The position numbers and the translations under genes are program-made. Of a DNA stretch of 64,000 nucleotides, positions 55,041-63,567 are shown in pieces; within the stretch, counting starts at the first letter, position 1; each line of letters opens with the position of its first letter. The DNA is from CBDCYN01 sp965224205 (GTDB lineage Bacteria > Planctomycetota > Phycisphaerae > Phycisphaerales > Phycisphaeraceae). The DNA is taken from NCBI GenBank assembly GCA_965224205.1, contig CBDCYN010000043.1:62001-126000 (forward strand), in the 5' to 3' direction. The notes under the pieces were generated by a model, which was not told the origin of the DNA, searched no databases, and saw only the letters and a list, made by a program, of their open reading frames with translations.

Positions 55041-56879
55041 TCAATCCAGCTCGAACTGGGCCATGTATTCATCCACCTTCTGCTTGGCCGCTTCGGGTTG
55101 ATCTTCCTTGAACAGGACTACGTCTTCCATCACGAGCACGTCCATGTGCGTGGCCATGAAGCAGCGGTACGCGTGCTCGGGGCTGCACACGATCGGCTCG
55201 CCGCGGATGTTGAAGCTGGTGTTGATGATCACCGGGCAGCCGGTCTTTTCTTTGAACGCCTTGATCAGGCGGTAGTACCGCCCGTGGCGGTCGGGGTCGA
55301 TCGTCTGGATCCGCGCCGAGTTGTCCACGTGCGTGACCGCGGGGATTGTCGAGCGTTGGACCTTCAGTAGATCGATCCCGGTCAGCCCGTCGGCCTTCCC
55401 GTTGGTGGGTAGCAGCTTGTCCGGGTGGACCGGGGCGACGATCAGCATGTACGGGCTCTCCTGATCGGCCCGCATGTCGAACCACTCAGCGACGTCTTCA
55501 CGCAATACGCACGGGGCGAATGGGCGGAACGACTCGCGGAACTTGATCTTGAGATTCATCACCGACTGCATCTGCGGCGACCGCGCGTCGCCGATGATCG
55601 ACCGTGCCCCAAGCGCCCGCGGGCCAAACTCCATGCGCCCGTACATGTGCCCGACGACCTTCTCATTGGCCATGGCTCCGGCGACGGTGTCGAGTAGCTC
55701 GTCCTCGTTGTCGAATTGCTTGTACTTAGCCCCGGCACTGTCGAGGTAGGCCGTGATCTGCTCGTTGGTGAACCTCGGGCCCAGTAATGAGGCGCTTTGC
55801 AGGTCGTGCTCATTGTCGACCTGGCGCGGGTTGTCGAGCAGCTGGTGCCACACGAACAACGCCGCCCCCAGCGCCCCGCCGGCATCCCCGGCAGCCGGCT
55901 GGATCCAGATCTTGTCGAAGATGTCCTCCTTGAGGATCTTCCCGTTGCCCACGCAGTTCAGCGCCACCCCCCCCGCCAGCACCAGGTTCTTCACCCCGGT
56001 CTCTTTACGCACGTGCCTCGCGACGCGGAGCATGACTTCTTCCGTCACCGCCTGGACCGACGCGGCTAGATCCATCTCCCGCTGGGTGATCCTCGTTTCG
56101 GACTTGCGCGGCGGGCCGCCGAACAGATCGTCCATCTTCGGCCCGGTCATGGTCAGGCCCTGGCAGTAGTTGAAGTACGACATGTCCATCCGGAACGAGC
56201 CGTCTTCCTTGAGGTCCATGAGATGGTTGAGGATCTTGTCCTTGTAGACCGGCTTGCCGTACGGGGCCAAACCCATGACCTTGTACTCCCCGGAGTTGAC
56301 CTTGAACCCGGTGTAGTACGTGAACGCCGAGTAGAGCAGCCCCAACGAGTGGGGGAACCGCTGCTCGTGGGTGAGCTCGATCTTGTTGCCCCGCCCGGTG
56401 CCGTAGGTGGTCGTCGCCCACTCGCCCACGCCGTCGAACGTGATGATCGCCGCCTCTTCGAACGGGCTGGGGAAGAATGCGCTGGCCGCGTGCGACTCGT
56501 GGTGATCGGTAAAGACGTACCGCCCTTTGTACTGGTGGTCGAGGCCTTTATCCATCTCCCGCGGCAGGTGCAGCTTCTGGCGCAGCCACAGGGGGATCCC
56601 CGCCAAGAACGACTTGAACCCGACCGGGGCGTAAGAAAGATATGTCTCGAGCAGCCGCTCGAACTTCACCAGTGGCTTGTCGTAAAACGCCACGTAGTCG
56701 AGCTGGTCGGGGGAGATGTTTGCGTGCTCTAGGCAGTACCCGATCGCGTGGGTCGGGAAGTTGTAGTCGTGCTTCTTGCGCGTAAACCGTTCTTCCTGAG
56801 CCGCAGCGGCCACCTGCCCGTCGTGCACCAGGCACGCGGCGCTGTCGTGGTAGAACGCGGAGATGCCGAGGATGTTCAT
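55041..56879 (-). CDS. NodU/CmcH family carbamoyltransferase
   Basis: A 612-residue two-domain enzyme (Kae1-like plus C-terminal YrdC-fold-like) that transfers carbamoyl from carbamoyl phosphate via carbamoyl-AMP to a hydroxyl. Visible are the opening NILGISAFYHDSAACLVHDG, QEERFTRKKHD, metal-binding DHHESHAASAFFPSPFEEA, ITFDGVGEWATTTYG, LAGGVALNCVGNGKI, GRMEFGPRALGARSIIGDAR and NTSFNIRGEPIVCSPEHAY. All motifs and the length are normal, so it should be active. The partner SxtJ gene follows, and the pair probably modifies an exopolysaccharide or secondary metabolite. Confidence 0.94.
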   Translation of the reverse strand: MNILGISAFYHDSAACLVHDGQVAAAAQEERFTRKKHDYNFPTHAIGYCLEHANISPDQLDYVAFYDKPLVKFERLLETYLSYAPVGFKSFLAGIPLWLRQKLHLPREMDKGLDHQYKGRYVFTDHHESHAASAFFPSPFEEAAIITFDGVGEWATTTYGTGRGNKIELTHEQRFPHSLGLLYSAFTYYTGFKVNSGEYKVMGLAPYGKPVYKDKILNHLMDLKEDGSFRMDMSYFNYCQGLTMTGPKMDDLFGGPPRKSETRITQREMDLAASVQAVTEEVMLRVARHVRKETGVKNLVLAGGVALNCVGNGKILKEDIFDKIWIQPAAGDAGGALGAALFVWHQLLDNPRQVDNEHDLQSASLLGPRFTNEQITAYLDSAGAKYKQFDNEDELLDTVAGAMANEKVVGHMYGRMEFGPRALGARSIIGDARSPQMQSVMNLKIKFRESFRPFAPCVLREDVAEWFDMRADQESPYMLIVAPVHPDKLLPTNGKADGLTGIDLLKVQRSTIPAVTHVDNSARIQTIDPDRHGRYYRLIKAFKEKTGCPVIINTSFNIRGEPIVCSPEHAYRCFMATHMDVLVMEDVVLFKEDQPEAAKQKVDEYMAQFELD

Positions 56880-56920
56880 GATAGGTTATACCCGCCGCGT
56901 CTCGTGTTATCGTTTCTAAA

Positions 56921-57006
56921 AAGCTGTTTCAAAATCTGTATCCCGTTGGTTTCCGCACTGGCTGACAAGCAGCCAGCGGCACCCGTCCATGGTTTTGAAA
57001 CGGCTT
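56921..57006. repeat. Palindromic intergenic repeat R2 with TTTCAAAA ends
   Basis: The ends AAGCTGTTTCAAAA (56921-56934) and TTTTGAAACGGCTT (56993-57006) are inverted repeats matching at 13 of 14 positions. In the middle, CTGGCTG-ACAAG-CAGCCAG forms a perfect 7-bp hairpin followed by CGGCACCCGTCCATGG. Related units lie at 59585-59677 and, partly, at 20636-20695. Confidence 0.65.
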
Positions 57007-57365
57007 CTAAGATTCACTCGCCCCCAAGCCCTTTCTCGTGTCCCGCACACACAAGCCTGACGGTAAGCCATTTCAAGATCCATGGCTAGACACATCTCGC
57101 ATCAAACGACCGGCTCAATAGGATGCATGAGACATCTAAAACTCCCTTGTCGCCTACACCCACCATGCCACCGTTCCATTCGAGATGAATGTAAGTCACG
57201 TACCAGCAATGATATTAAATCATTATGAATAGGGTCAACCGTGGTTGTAAAATCGTGATAAGTACCCGTCACGAAAACCTTATCCCCTCCTCAAACCCAC
57301 TGAACCGTCAATGCCTGCGGACCTAAATAATATAGCATCGTCGCCGTTGACCGCGGGCTTGAACG

Positions 57366-57470
57366 TAATACCCCTCGCGATCACGACACCGCAACGGCGA
57401 CGCTTTCGAGCCCGATAAATTCTTCGCCGCGCCCACGCGTCATGCCGTGTTCTCATCCGGGATCGGGATC
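57366..57470 (-). repeat. 104-bp MITE-like element, copy G
   Basis: In minus orientation it starts near GATCCCGATCCCGGATGAGA, then ACGGCATGACGCGTGGGCGC, and ends GATCGCGAGGGGTATTA. It ends 12 bp from the stop codon of the 94-residue gene, another copy placed right behind a gene. Confidence 0.65.
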
Positions 57471-57481
57471 CCCCTTATCCG

Positions 57482-57766
57482 TTAAATCATCTTCGGCAGC
57501 TCAGCGTCCACCTCAGGGAAATACCGCCGCACCAACGAGCAATCAAACCGCGGCAGGATCGACGAAGCCGACTCGCGTGCCAACAGAAACTCGAATGTCG
57601 CTTTGACGACCCTCTCGGGAGCGACCCGCCCATGCGACCAAAGGTCGTAGTCCGACCAATTGAGGGTCACGTCGTAGTGAAAATCATGCCCCCCGTCGGT
57701 GACGGACACCTCGTACGCCCACTGGTTTTTGCCCTCGGTCTCGGTACCGATCTTGATGGAGGCCAT
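57482..57766 (-). CDS. Small hypothetical protein
   Basis: A 94-residue soluble protein (MASIKIGTETEGKNQWAYEV, DVTLNWSDYDLWSHG, RVVKATFEFLLARESASSIL). It has beta-strand-like alternation followed by a helix, and an acidic C-terminus. No family is recognised, but the sequence looks like a compact folded domain, not random translation. It stands alone, followed by a repeat element. Confidence 0.7.
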   Translation of the reverse strand: MASIKIGTETEGKNQWAYEVSVTDGGHDFHYDVTLNWSDYDLWSHGRVAPERVVKATFEFLLARESASSILPRFDCSLVRRYFPEVDAELPKMI

Positions 57767-57887
57767 AAATCAATATTCTAACTTAATTCCTTCGTCGTAG
57801 GGGTCTACCTTAGTCTAAGCCAGATAACCTCATCAATATAATCTTAACGGAAGTCAGATCCGTGTTACAGTGGTGATCGACCCAACC

Positions 57888-57916
57888 GGGCCCCTGGTTC
57901 AAGAATAAAGGGGCCC
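57888..57916 (+). promoter_or_regulatory. Leader hairpin before small Cys-rich gene
   Basis: GGGCCCC (57888-57894) and GGGGCCC (57910-57916) form a 7-bp GC stem around a 15-base loop, ending 21 bp before the ATG at 57938. The position suggests a transcript leader structure. The ribosome site GAGGT lies just after it. Confidence 0.35.
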
Positions 57917-57937
57917 TATACAGGCAAAGAGGTAGCC

Positions 57938-58168
57938 ATGACTACCAACAGGCAACCCCAATTCTGCGACGACGATGGCACACCGATCAACCCCGATCTC
58001 ATCCCCAAACCCGGCTTGTGTGTCTCGTGCCGGAAAGACAGCCGGGCTCATGAAGACCCCCTTTGCATCCTCACCCGTTACGATCAGCACGGCTGCGACG
58101 GTTTCAGGTGTGATGCATATGAACCAAAAGGCACCGATCCCGACGGGTTCGACCGGTCATACGGCTGA
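57938..58168 (+). CDS. Small cysteine-rich hypothetical protein
   Basis: A 76-residue protein with CVSCRKDSRAHEDPLC in the middle, GCDGFRCDAYEP near the end and one N-terminal Cys, which together could bind one metal ion. It is acidic and has no membrane segment. A ribosome site AGAGGT lies 4-5 bases before the ATG. The pattern resembles small conserved zinc-binding proteins seen in many bacteria, but I cannot name the family. No partner gene is evident. Confidence 0.72.
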   Translation: MTTNRQPQFCDDDGTPINPDLIPKPGLCVSCRKDSRAHEDPLCILTRYDQHGCDGFRCDAYEPKGTDPDGFDRSYG

Positions 58169-58335
58169 CCATGAATCCGCAGCCGATCGAAGCCAACCGT
58201 GCGTCAGCAAACGGTCTCTTACGACAATCTTTTCAGCACGTCTTTTTCTAGGTGTTTACGTTCACAGCGGCCAACGGGCCCCGCTTTGAGGGACAGGCAA
58301 GCGGTTGTTCATCCGTTGGGTATCGAGAGGCCACC

Positions 58336-59319
58336 TCACGGTTCGAGCAGCACCTTGATCACTCCGGGGTGGCGGGCGACGCGCAGGGCCTCGAGGCCGT
58401 CAGCTAGTTTCATGCGGCGACTGATCAGGCTAAGCACGTCGATCTTCCCCTCTTCCAGAGCCGCCAGCGCTTCGGCCTGGGGCCCGCACCGGCTGCCAAT
58501 GAGCTGGATCTCTTTAATCACGAGGGGCGATAGGTCGACGTCACCATCGCCCTGTTTCGCCCCCCCCGCCGCGACCGTAGTCTTGAGCACGATCTTGCCC
58601 CGGGGCCGCACCATCTGCATCGCGGTGACCAACCCCTCGCTGGTGCCGGTGCAGTCGACGACGATGTCCTGATCCGCCCGCAGCCCCACGTCGCCCACGA
58701 GCCGGTGCTTGACCCCCCATTTCTCACACAGCGCCAGCTTCTCGGGGTGTTTGCCCACGCAGCGGACCGTCGCGTTGAGCTGGCTCATCACCTGGGCGCA
58801 CAACAATCCCAACCGCCCGTCGCCCAGCACCGTCACATACGGGCGACCCTCCACCGTCAGCTGCTGGAGGATCTGATACGCCGCGGCAAGCGGTTCGGCA
58901 AAGACCGCCTGGTCGTCATCAATGTTGTCGGGCACCACCAACAGGTTCTTCGACGGCAGGACAAACCCCTCGGCGAAGCACCCGTCACGCCCCGCGATCC
59001 CCAAGACCGTCCGGTCGCGGCAATGCTCGGGCAGACCGGACCGACACATATCGCATTTGCCACAGACGCAGTTGATGTTCCCCACCACCCGCTTACCGGT
59101 CAGCGGACGGCGCGTCTTGCCCACGGTCTTCTCGACCACCCCCACAAACTCGTGGCCCAGGACCCCTTCGAACCCCATGTAACCGTTGCAGATCTGCAAG
59201 TCGGTCCCGCAGATGCCCATCCGCAACGGGCGGATCAATGCCTCACCCGCCCCGGGATCGGGCTGAGGGTGATTCACCACCACCTGCGGTTTCCTGCCGT
59301 CATACACCAATGCACGCAA
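58336..59319 (-). CDS. Zinc-dependent medium-chain alcohol dehydrogenase
   Basis: A 327-residue MDR-family oxidoreductase. Catalytic zinc ligands are in GICGTD and GHEFVGVVE, structural zinc cysteines in CVCGKCDMCRSGLPEHC, and the NAD(P)-binding Rossmann loop is VLGDGRLGLLCAQV. It most resembles threonine/sorbitol dehydrogenase-like members; the substrate is unknown. The start is a TTG at 59319, with AGGAG about 10 bases before it; there is no in-frame ATG before MRAL, so this rare start is probably real. It stands alone between a small Cys-rich gene and repeats. Confidence 0.9.
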   Translation of the reverse strand: MRALVYDGRKPQVVVNHPQPDPGAGEALIRPLRMGICGTDLQICNGYMGFEGVLGHEFVGVVEKTVGKTRRPLTGKRVVGNINCVCGKCDMCRSGLPEHCRDRTVLGIAGRDGCFAEGFVLPSKNLLVVPDNIDDDQAVFAEPLAAAYQILQQLTVEGRPYVTVLGDGRLGLLCAQVMSQLNATVRCVGKHPEKLALCEKWGVKHRLVGDVGLRADQDIVVDCTGTSEGLVTAMQMVRPRGKIVLKTTVAAGGAKQGDGDVDLSPLVIKEIQLIGSRCGPQAEALAALEEGKIDVLSLISRRMKLADGLEALRVARHPGVIKVLLEP

Positions 59320-59487
59320 TGAACGTCAACTCCTATACCCTGATCCGTTCGGGATCAAAACCCTTTTCGTACGACATGGTCTTCTATCGGATACAAAGCG
59401 ACCCGCTTCTAAGAGAATGTACCGTTCGGCCCCGATCATGGCCACCTCCCCCCGGCTCAACGCGATCATTTCCGGGTTATGCGCCTT

Positions 59488-59574
59488 AACGAGCCGCCAC
59501 TGTCAGGCAGCGGTTTCTTCAACCCTCCCCGGTGTTCGATCAGGAACCCGCTGCCTCACGGTCGCGGCTGGCGG
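59488..59574. repeat. REP-like palindromic repeat (paired arms)
   Basis: The left arm TAACGAGCCGCCACTGTCAG then GCAGCGG pairs imperfectly with the right arm AACCCGCTGCCTCACGGTCG then CGGCTGGCGG. It has the same two-armed organisation as 54884-54976. Confidence 0.6.
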
Positions 59575-59584
59575 TGAAGCCCTA

Positions 59585-59677
59585 CACTAATTTCAAAACC
59601 GCGTAGGCAGGCATTCCCACTGGCGGCCCAGTCGCCAGTAGCACACCCATGGACTATCAAAAGTTTTGAGATAATGC
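59585..59677. repeat. Palindromic intergenic repeat R2, second full copy
   Basis: The ends CTAATTTCAAAAC and GTTTTGAGATAATG are imperfect inverted repeats. In the middle ACTGGCG-GCCCAGT-CGCCAGT is a 7-bp hairpin followed by AGCACACCCATGG, paralleling the copy at 56921-57006. It directly follows a REP-like repeat. Confidence 0.55.
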
Positions 59678-59717
59678 CCAGCCCCTAAAGGGAATCAGGG
59701 CTGCGTGTGACGACGCG

Positions 59718-61391
59718 TTACGGCGTCTCGGGCACCTCGATGTCGAGTCCTTCAAAGTCCTGCCGGTCCATGTGCAAATGCTTGAGGGTAGCGCCACGGG
59801 GCACGGCGAAGTAGAGGTACAACTGATCGTCGGCTTTCATCCGCCCCCGGGGCAGCTGCCGGGCCGAGACGATCGGCCGCGCCGGGTCGATCGAGATCTC
59901 TTGAGCCCCGGCGCCCTGGGCCCATACATAGCCGATCGGCTGCCACCGCTGGCCGTCAGAATCTTCGAGCCAGATCGGCTGGGGTGTGTCAACACTGACC
60001 GCCGCCAAGCCGAACATCTCACGCACCGAGGCGCTGTCGAGGCCCACCCGGATTATCGCCTGATAGCTTAGCGAATAGACGCGGTCGAGCAGGTGCTGAC
60101 GGCTCACCTTGCTGTATTGGGGCTTGGTCTGGATTTGACCCGAAACCACCCGGTTATCTTTCCGCGTGAGCGTCGATGCCTGATTGGCGCTGATCGGGAA
60201 CGGGAGCATATCAGACAGCTCCAGTTGCCCCCCGTCGCCTAGCGGGATCGTGCCGTCACCGGGAAGGGGTTCGATCCGACCAGCCTCACCAGACGCCGGG
60301 CCGCTGTCCGCCGCGGGCCGCCCCAAAGCCTCAACAAATCTAGCCGAGTCGATCAGCGGCTGAGGCACGGCGAACCGGAGACGCCGGATCAGCACGGCCT
60401 CGGCGCGTTGCCGCGGACCAATCTTGAACACCCACCCCACCCGGCTTTCTTGTTGAAGCCCGTAGGCGGAGTCCAGGTCGGTGTTGAACAAGCCAAAGAA
60501 CTGCTGGCCCGATCCCTGCTCTTGCCACGTCCACCCCAACGGGGGCACCAGGGTGGCGGGCTGATCTTCTTGGTCTTCTCGGACGATCAAGCGGACCTGC
60601 GTCGGTGGCACGCGCAGCACCCCGTCAACGTCGAATGAACCGGGGTCATGGCTCCATACCGTTTCAACAAGGAGCAACTGCTGCCCGGGTTGGCCCGTTC
60701 CGATCAGCCGCGCGACGTCGTCGTCAAGCCCTTCAACCGGCCCCGACGCTTGGTACGCCTGCTCGACCCTCACGCTGCCCGGGACCGCTGCCACCCGGCT
60801 GTACGGGTCGTAACGCATCCGGAACAAAACCGCTTGCTGAATCAGAGCAGGCAACCGCACGCCCAGCGGGTCGTGGTTCGCGAACACCCCGTCCGACAAC
60901 CGCTCCATGAAACGCACCGACCATCGGTCGACCGGCAGCCACAGGTCACCCGCCGGGTTGGGGATGACAACACCGCTCGGGTCCACCACGGCCGGCCGGT
61001 AACCCCCGGCCCCGACCGGCAACGACGTGAAGTTGAGCCCGATGACCACCACACCCGAGCTCAACACCCCAGACGCCAACCCGCACACCGCCCCACCCAT
61101 CTTGCCCACCAACGGCTGCAACTCGGGTTCTGTGGTGATCAACAGGTCCGTACCCTTGTAGAACGCGACCTGCCAGAAAAGGAACGGAGCCACCAACCCG
61201 ATCGCCCACGCGTTCTCAGCCACGTGCGGCATCAGCACGCCCAGCGTGATCACCTCCCAAAGCCCCAGGGCAAGGCTCGCCGCCACCACGGTCGCGATCA
61301 GGTGAAGCCAGGCGCTAAACCAACCCTGGACCACCCCCCACCAGTACCCCATGAAACCCAGGAACCCGATCAATAAAAGATTAGCGAGCAT
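59718..61391 (-). CDS. CvpA family membrane protein with large extracytoplasmic domain
   Basis: About 557 residues. The N-terminal portion has four hydrophobic helices of CvpA type (MLANLLLIGFLGFMGYWWGV, LHLIATVVAASLALGLWEVI, AIGLVAPFLFWQVAFYKG, GGAVCGLASGVLSSGVVVIG). CvpA homologues relate to colicin V export and envelope integrity. The remaining 400 or so residues are hydrophilic and unrecognised, much longer than plain CvpA (about 160 residues). ATG 61391 starts just before the first helix; an earlier ATG at 61505 would put 38 polar residues in front. It follows the GspE-like gene on the same strand, so it may belong with the pilus/secretion genes. Confidence 0.75.
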   Translation of the reverse strand: MLANLLLIGFLGFMGYWWGVVQGWFSAWLHLIATVVAASLALGLWEVITLGVLMPHVAENAWAIGLVAPFLFWQVAFYKGTDLLITTEPELQPLVGKMGGAVCGLASGVLSSGVVVIGLNFTSLPVGAGGYRPAVVDPSGVVIPNPAGDLWLPVDRWSVRFMERLSDGVFANHDPLGVRLPALIQQAVLFRMRYDPYSRVAAVPGSVRVEQAYQASGPVEGLDDDVARLIGTGQPGQQLLLVETVWSHDPGSFDVDGVLRVPPTQVRLIVREDQEDQPATLVPPLGWTWQEQGSGQQFFGLFNTDLDSAYGLQQESRVGWVFKIGPRQRAEAVLIRRLRFAVPQPLIDSARFVEALGRPAADSGPASGEAGRIEPLPGDGTIPLGDGGQLELSDMLPFPISANQASTLTRKDNRVVSGQIQTKPQYSKVSRQHLLDRVYSLSYQAIIRVGLDSASVREMFGLAAVSVDTPQPIWLEDSDGQRWQPIGYVWAQGAGAQEISIDPARPIVSARQLPRGRMKADDQLYLYFAVPRGATLKHLHMDRQDFEGLDIEVPETP

Positions 61392-61521
61392 GTTGTATCC
61401 ATCGCCCCGTTGACCCGGCCCCACGGGTTCTCGCATCGCGTCGCCGAAACCCGCGTCGAGGGGGTCAGGAACCGCGGGAATAGTCACGCCGCAATCCCCA
61501 GCCAAGCCGTCATCATATCCC

Positions 61522-61640
61522 TATCCATCCCGGATGACATGAAGGCCCGTTCCGCGTCCGCGGCGGGTAAAATTCGGGGCTCAGCGCCTCCCCGACGCGG
61601 TATCGGGTAACCCGAGGCCTCCATCCACAACGCGATGATC
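61522..61640 (+). repeat. 104-bp MITE-like element, copy D
   Basis: It starts CTATCCATCCCGGATGACAT, has CGTCCGCGGCGGGTAAAATT, CGGGGCTCAG and CCCCGACGCGGTAT, and ends ACAACGCGATGATC. It is slightly longer (about 119 bp) than the type copy. Its last bases overlap the TGA stop (61639-61641) of the GspE-like gene, which is read from the other strand. Confidence 0.6.
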
Positions 61641-63303
61641 ACTGCCGGCCCATCTCTTGGCTAAGCACACGCGTGACCTCGCTGATGCTCGTGATCCCCT
61701 CGACCACTTTCGTTAACGCGACCTCTTGGAGCCAAAGCATCTTCTGCTTCCGCAGGTACGACCGCAGCTGATTGATCTGCCTCGACGCCAGCAACCGCCG
61801 CGTATGCTCGTCGAGGATCAGCACCTCAAACACCCCCACGCGCCCGCGGTACCCCAGCCCCAGACAGTCCGGGCAGGGCCCGGTCGAGTCCTTGACGAGC
61901 ACCTTCCCGCTGTGCTTGTACAGCTGCCCCACCCGGTCCGGAGAGAGGTTGAGCTTGTGCAGCACCGCGGGGTCGGGCGTGTACGGCACCCGGCAGGTCG
62001 TGCACAGTTTTCGGACCAGGCAGCAGCCGATGATCCCGCCCAGCGACTGGGCGGCGGCCTGCGTGACCCCGATCATCTCGATCCACCGCCGCAGCGCCGC
62101 GAACGTGTCGTTGTGCCGCATCCCCGCGTACACGCGCACCTCCGGAGCGGCGTCGACGAGGACCTTGGCCGTCTGGTCGTGATCGAGGTTCTCGAGCATC
62201 AACACCTGGGGGGCCTGACGCAGCATCGTCTCGATCCGGGCCTGGATCTCCTCGGCGTCGGCGTTGGGGTCGACCTGGTGGTGGTTGACCCCTTCGATCT
62301 CTTTCACCAGCTGGTGCTCGAGTGTCATGATGCTCTGCGTGTACGGATCGTGCCGTTTAAGCAGGCTATACAGCGCGGTGGTCTGGCCGTGGCGCGGCGG
62401 GCTGGTGACGATAAACACCCGGTGGTTCTCGTCCAGCACCGGCTCGATCCGCTGCAGTTGTGATTTGAGCAGGCCCAGCTGCTCGAAGCTATGCCGGGCT
62501 CGCTGCTGAGGATCGATCTCCAGAATCATCTTCAGGGCGCGGGTCGAGCCATGCGTGCGCACGACCAAGTCGACGTGCCCGGTGTCGGGCATCTGGACCT
62601 GAAGCGAACCCGACAACCGCCTGCGACGGTCGGCGATGTCGAGCCCCGCATGATCCTTAAGGTAGTCGATCATCGATAGGGCCAAACCCGGCACGAGCCC
62701 CGGCTGAGGGTAAGCCACCCCGTCGATCCACACCACGACCCGAGCCAGCTTCTCGTCGGTCACCAGCTCCACCCGCTGGGCGCCGTGCGGCAGCGCGTAA
62801 TCGAACAAGTCTTCCAACGCCCGGTGTGCCTCGGCGGCCGATTCGGGGGCCTTGGGAGGGGGCACGGGGTCGCCATCGGGGCTGAGGATTTGAAGCTTCG
62901 AACGGTCGCCCCACGGCCCGTTGCCTGGGGTGACGGCCGGTGGCCCCCATGATTCCCAGGGCATCACCCACCGTGCCTGGTGCGGGACCCGCGGGTTGCG
63001 GTACCAGCTGTAGCCCCACAGCGGGCCCAGGGCCGTTGCCGCCGCCAACGGCAGCCCAAGCCAGAACCACGGGATCGCCATCCACAGGCCAAAGCCCAGC
63101 AACGCGGTCAGGAGCTGAACGGTGTTGCACACCCGCCTCGGCAGCAAGTCGTAACGGTCCAGGTCCCGGTCGATCTGCACGACCTGCCACGCCCACCCCA
63201 GCAGCACAAGCATCATCACGATCGGCTTGAACACGCTCATCAAAACGACGGGCTGCGTGGCCTCGGCAAGGACGCTTACGAGAAGGACAGGTCGCTGCAT
63301 CAT
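61639..63303 (-). CDS. GspE/PilB-like secretion ATPase homologue with degenerate Walker motifs
   Basis: A 554-residue protein of the type II secretion / type IV pilus ATPase family. Three hydrophobic segments lie in the first 100 residues, unusual because GspE and PilB are cytosolic. The Walker A position reads TSPPRHGQTTALY (Q307 instead of the essential Lys), and the Walker B region VLMLENLDHDQTA lacks the usual acidic pattern. The C-terminal zinc-binding cysteines (CTTC, CPDC) and GRVGVFEVL are kept. It probably binds nucleotide poorly or not at all and may be a structural partner of the neighbouring PilT-like ATPase. The start could also be ATG 63240. Confidence 0.85.
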   Translation of the reverse strand: MMQRPVLLVSVLAEATQPVVLMSVFKPIVMMLVLLGWAWQVVQIDRDLDRYDLLPRRVCNTVQLLTALLGFGLWMAIPWFWLGLPLAAATALGPLWGYSWYRNPRVPHQARWVMPWESWGPPAVTPGNGPWGDRSKLQILSPDGDPVPPPKAPESAAEAHRALEDLFDYALPHGAQRVELVTDEKLARVVVWIDGVAYPQPGLVPGLALSMIDYLKDHAGLDIADRRRRLSGSLQVQMPDTGHVDLVVRTHGSTRALKMILEIDPQQRARHSFEQLGLLKSQLQRIEPVLDENHRVFIVTSPPRHGQTTALYSLLKRHDPYTQSIMTLEHQLVKEIEGVNHHQVDPNADAEEIQARIETMLRQAPQVLMLENLDHDQTAKVLVDAAPEVRVYAGMRHNDTFAALRRWIEMIGVTQAAAQSLGGIIGCCLVRKLCTTCRVPYTPDPAVLHKLNLSPDRVGQLYKHSGKVLVKDSTGPCPDCLGLGYRGRVGVFEVLILDEHTRRLLASRQINQLRSYLRKQKMLWLQEVALTKVVEGITSISEVTRVLSQEMGRQ

Positions 63304-63313
63304 GGATTCATGC

Positions 63314-63416
63314 TATACACATCGCGTCGCAAAATACGGTGTCGGGGGCGCCTTCGACACCGAAATTTTCCCTGCCGCGACCATGAGTCACGCCGCATTT
63401 TCATCCGAGATCGGTT
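63314..63416 (-). repeat. 104-bp MITE-like element, copy H1 (tandem)
   Basis: On the plus strand it runs from TATACACATCGCGTCGCAAA through ATACGGTGTCGGGGG and CTGCCGCGACCATGAGTCAC to CATCCGAGATCGG. It is followed head-to-tail by copy H2, the only tandem pair in the window. Confidence 0.75.
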
Positions 63417-63520
63417 TCCATGCACCGCGTCTCAAAATACCGTGTCGGGGATGCCTTGGACACCGAACACTGACTGGCTGCGTACACGGGCGATGCCGCC
63501 TCTTCATCCGTGACGGGGAC
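63417..63520 (-). repeat. 104-bp MITE-like element, copy H2 (tandem)
   Basis: It runs from CCATGCACCGCGTCTCAAAA through ATACCGTGTCGGGGATGCC and TGGCTGCGTACACGGGCGAT to TTCATCCGTGACGGGG. Same orientation as H1 and directly adjoining it. It sits between the PilT-like stop (63568) and the GspE-like start (63303). Confidence 0.75.
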
Positions 63521-63567
63521 CCGCCCGGCACGCTCGCTATCGCAGGCCTCACCGGGCATACCGCAAG

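Noticed and set aside
63314..63520. Possible CRISPR array from the two tandem repeats
   Set aside because: The units are about 104 bp, diverged, directly adjoining without unique spacers, and no cas genes are present.
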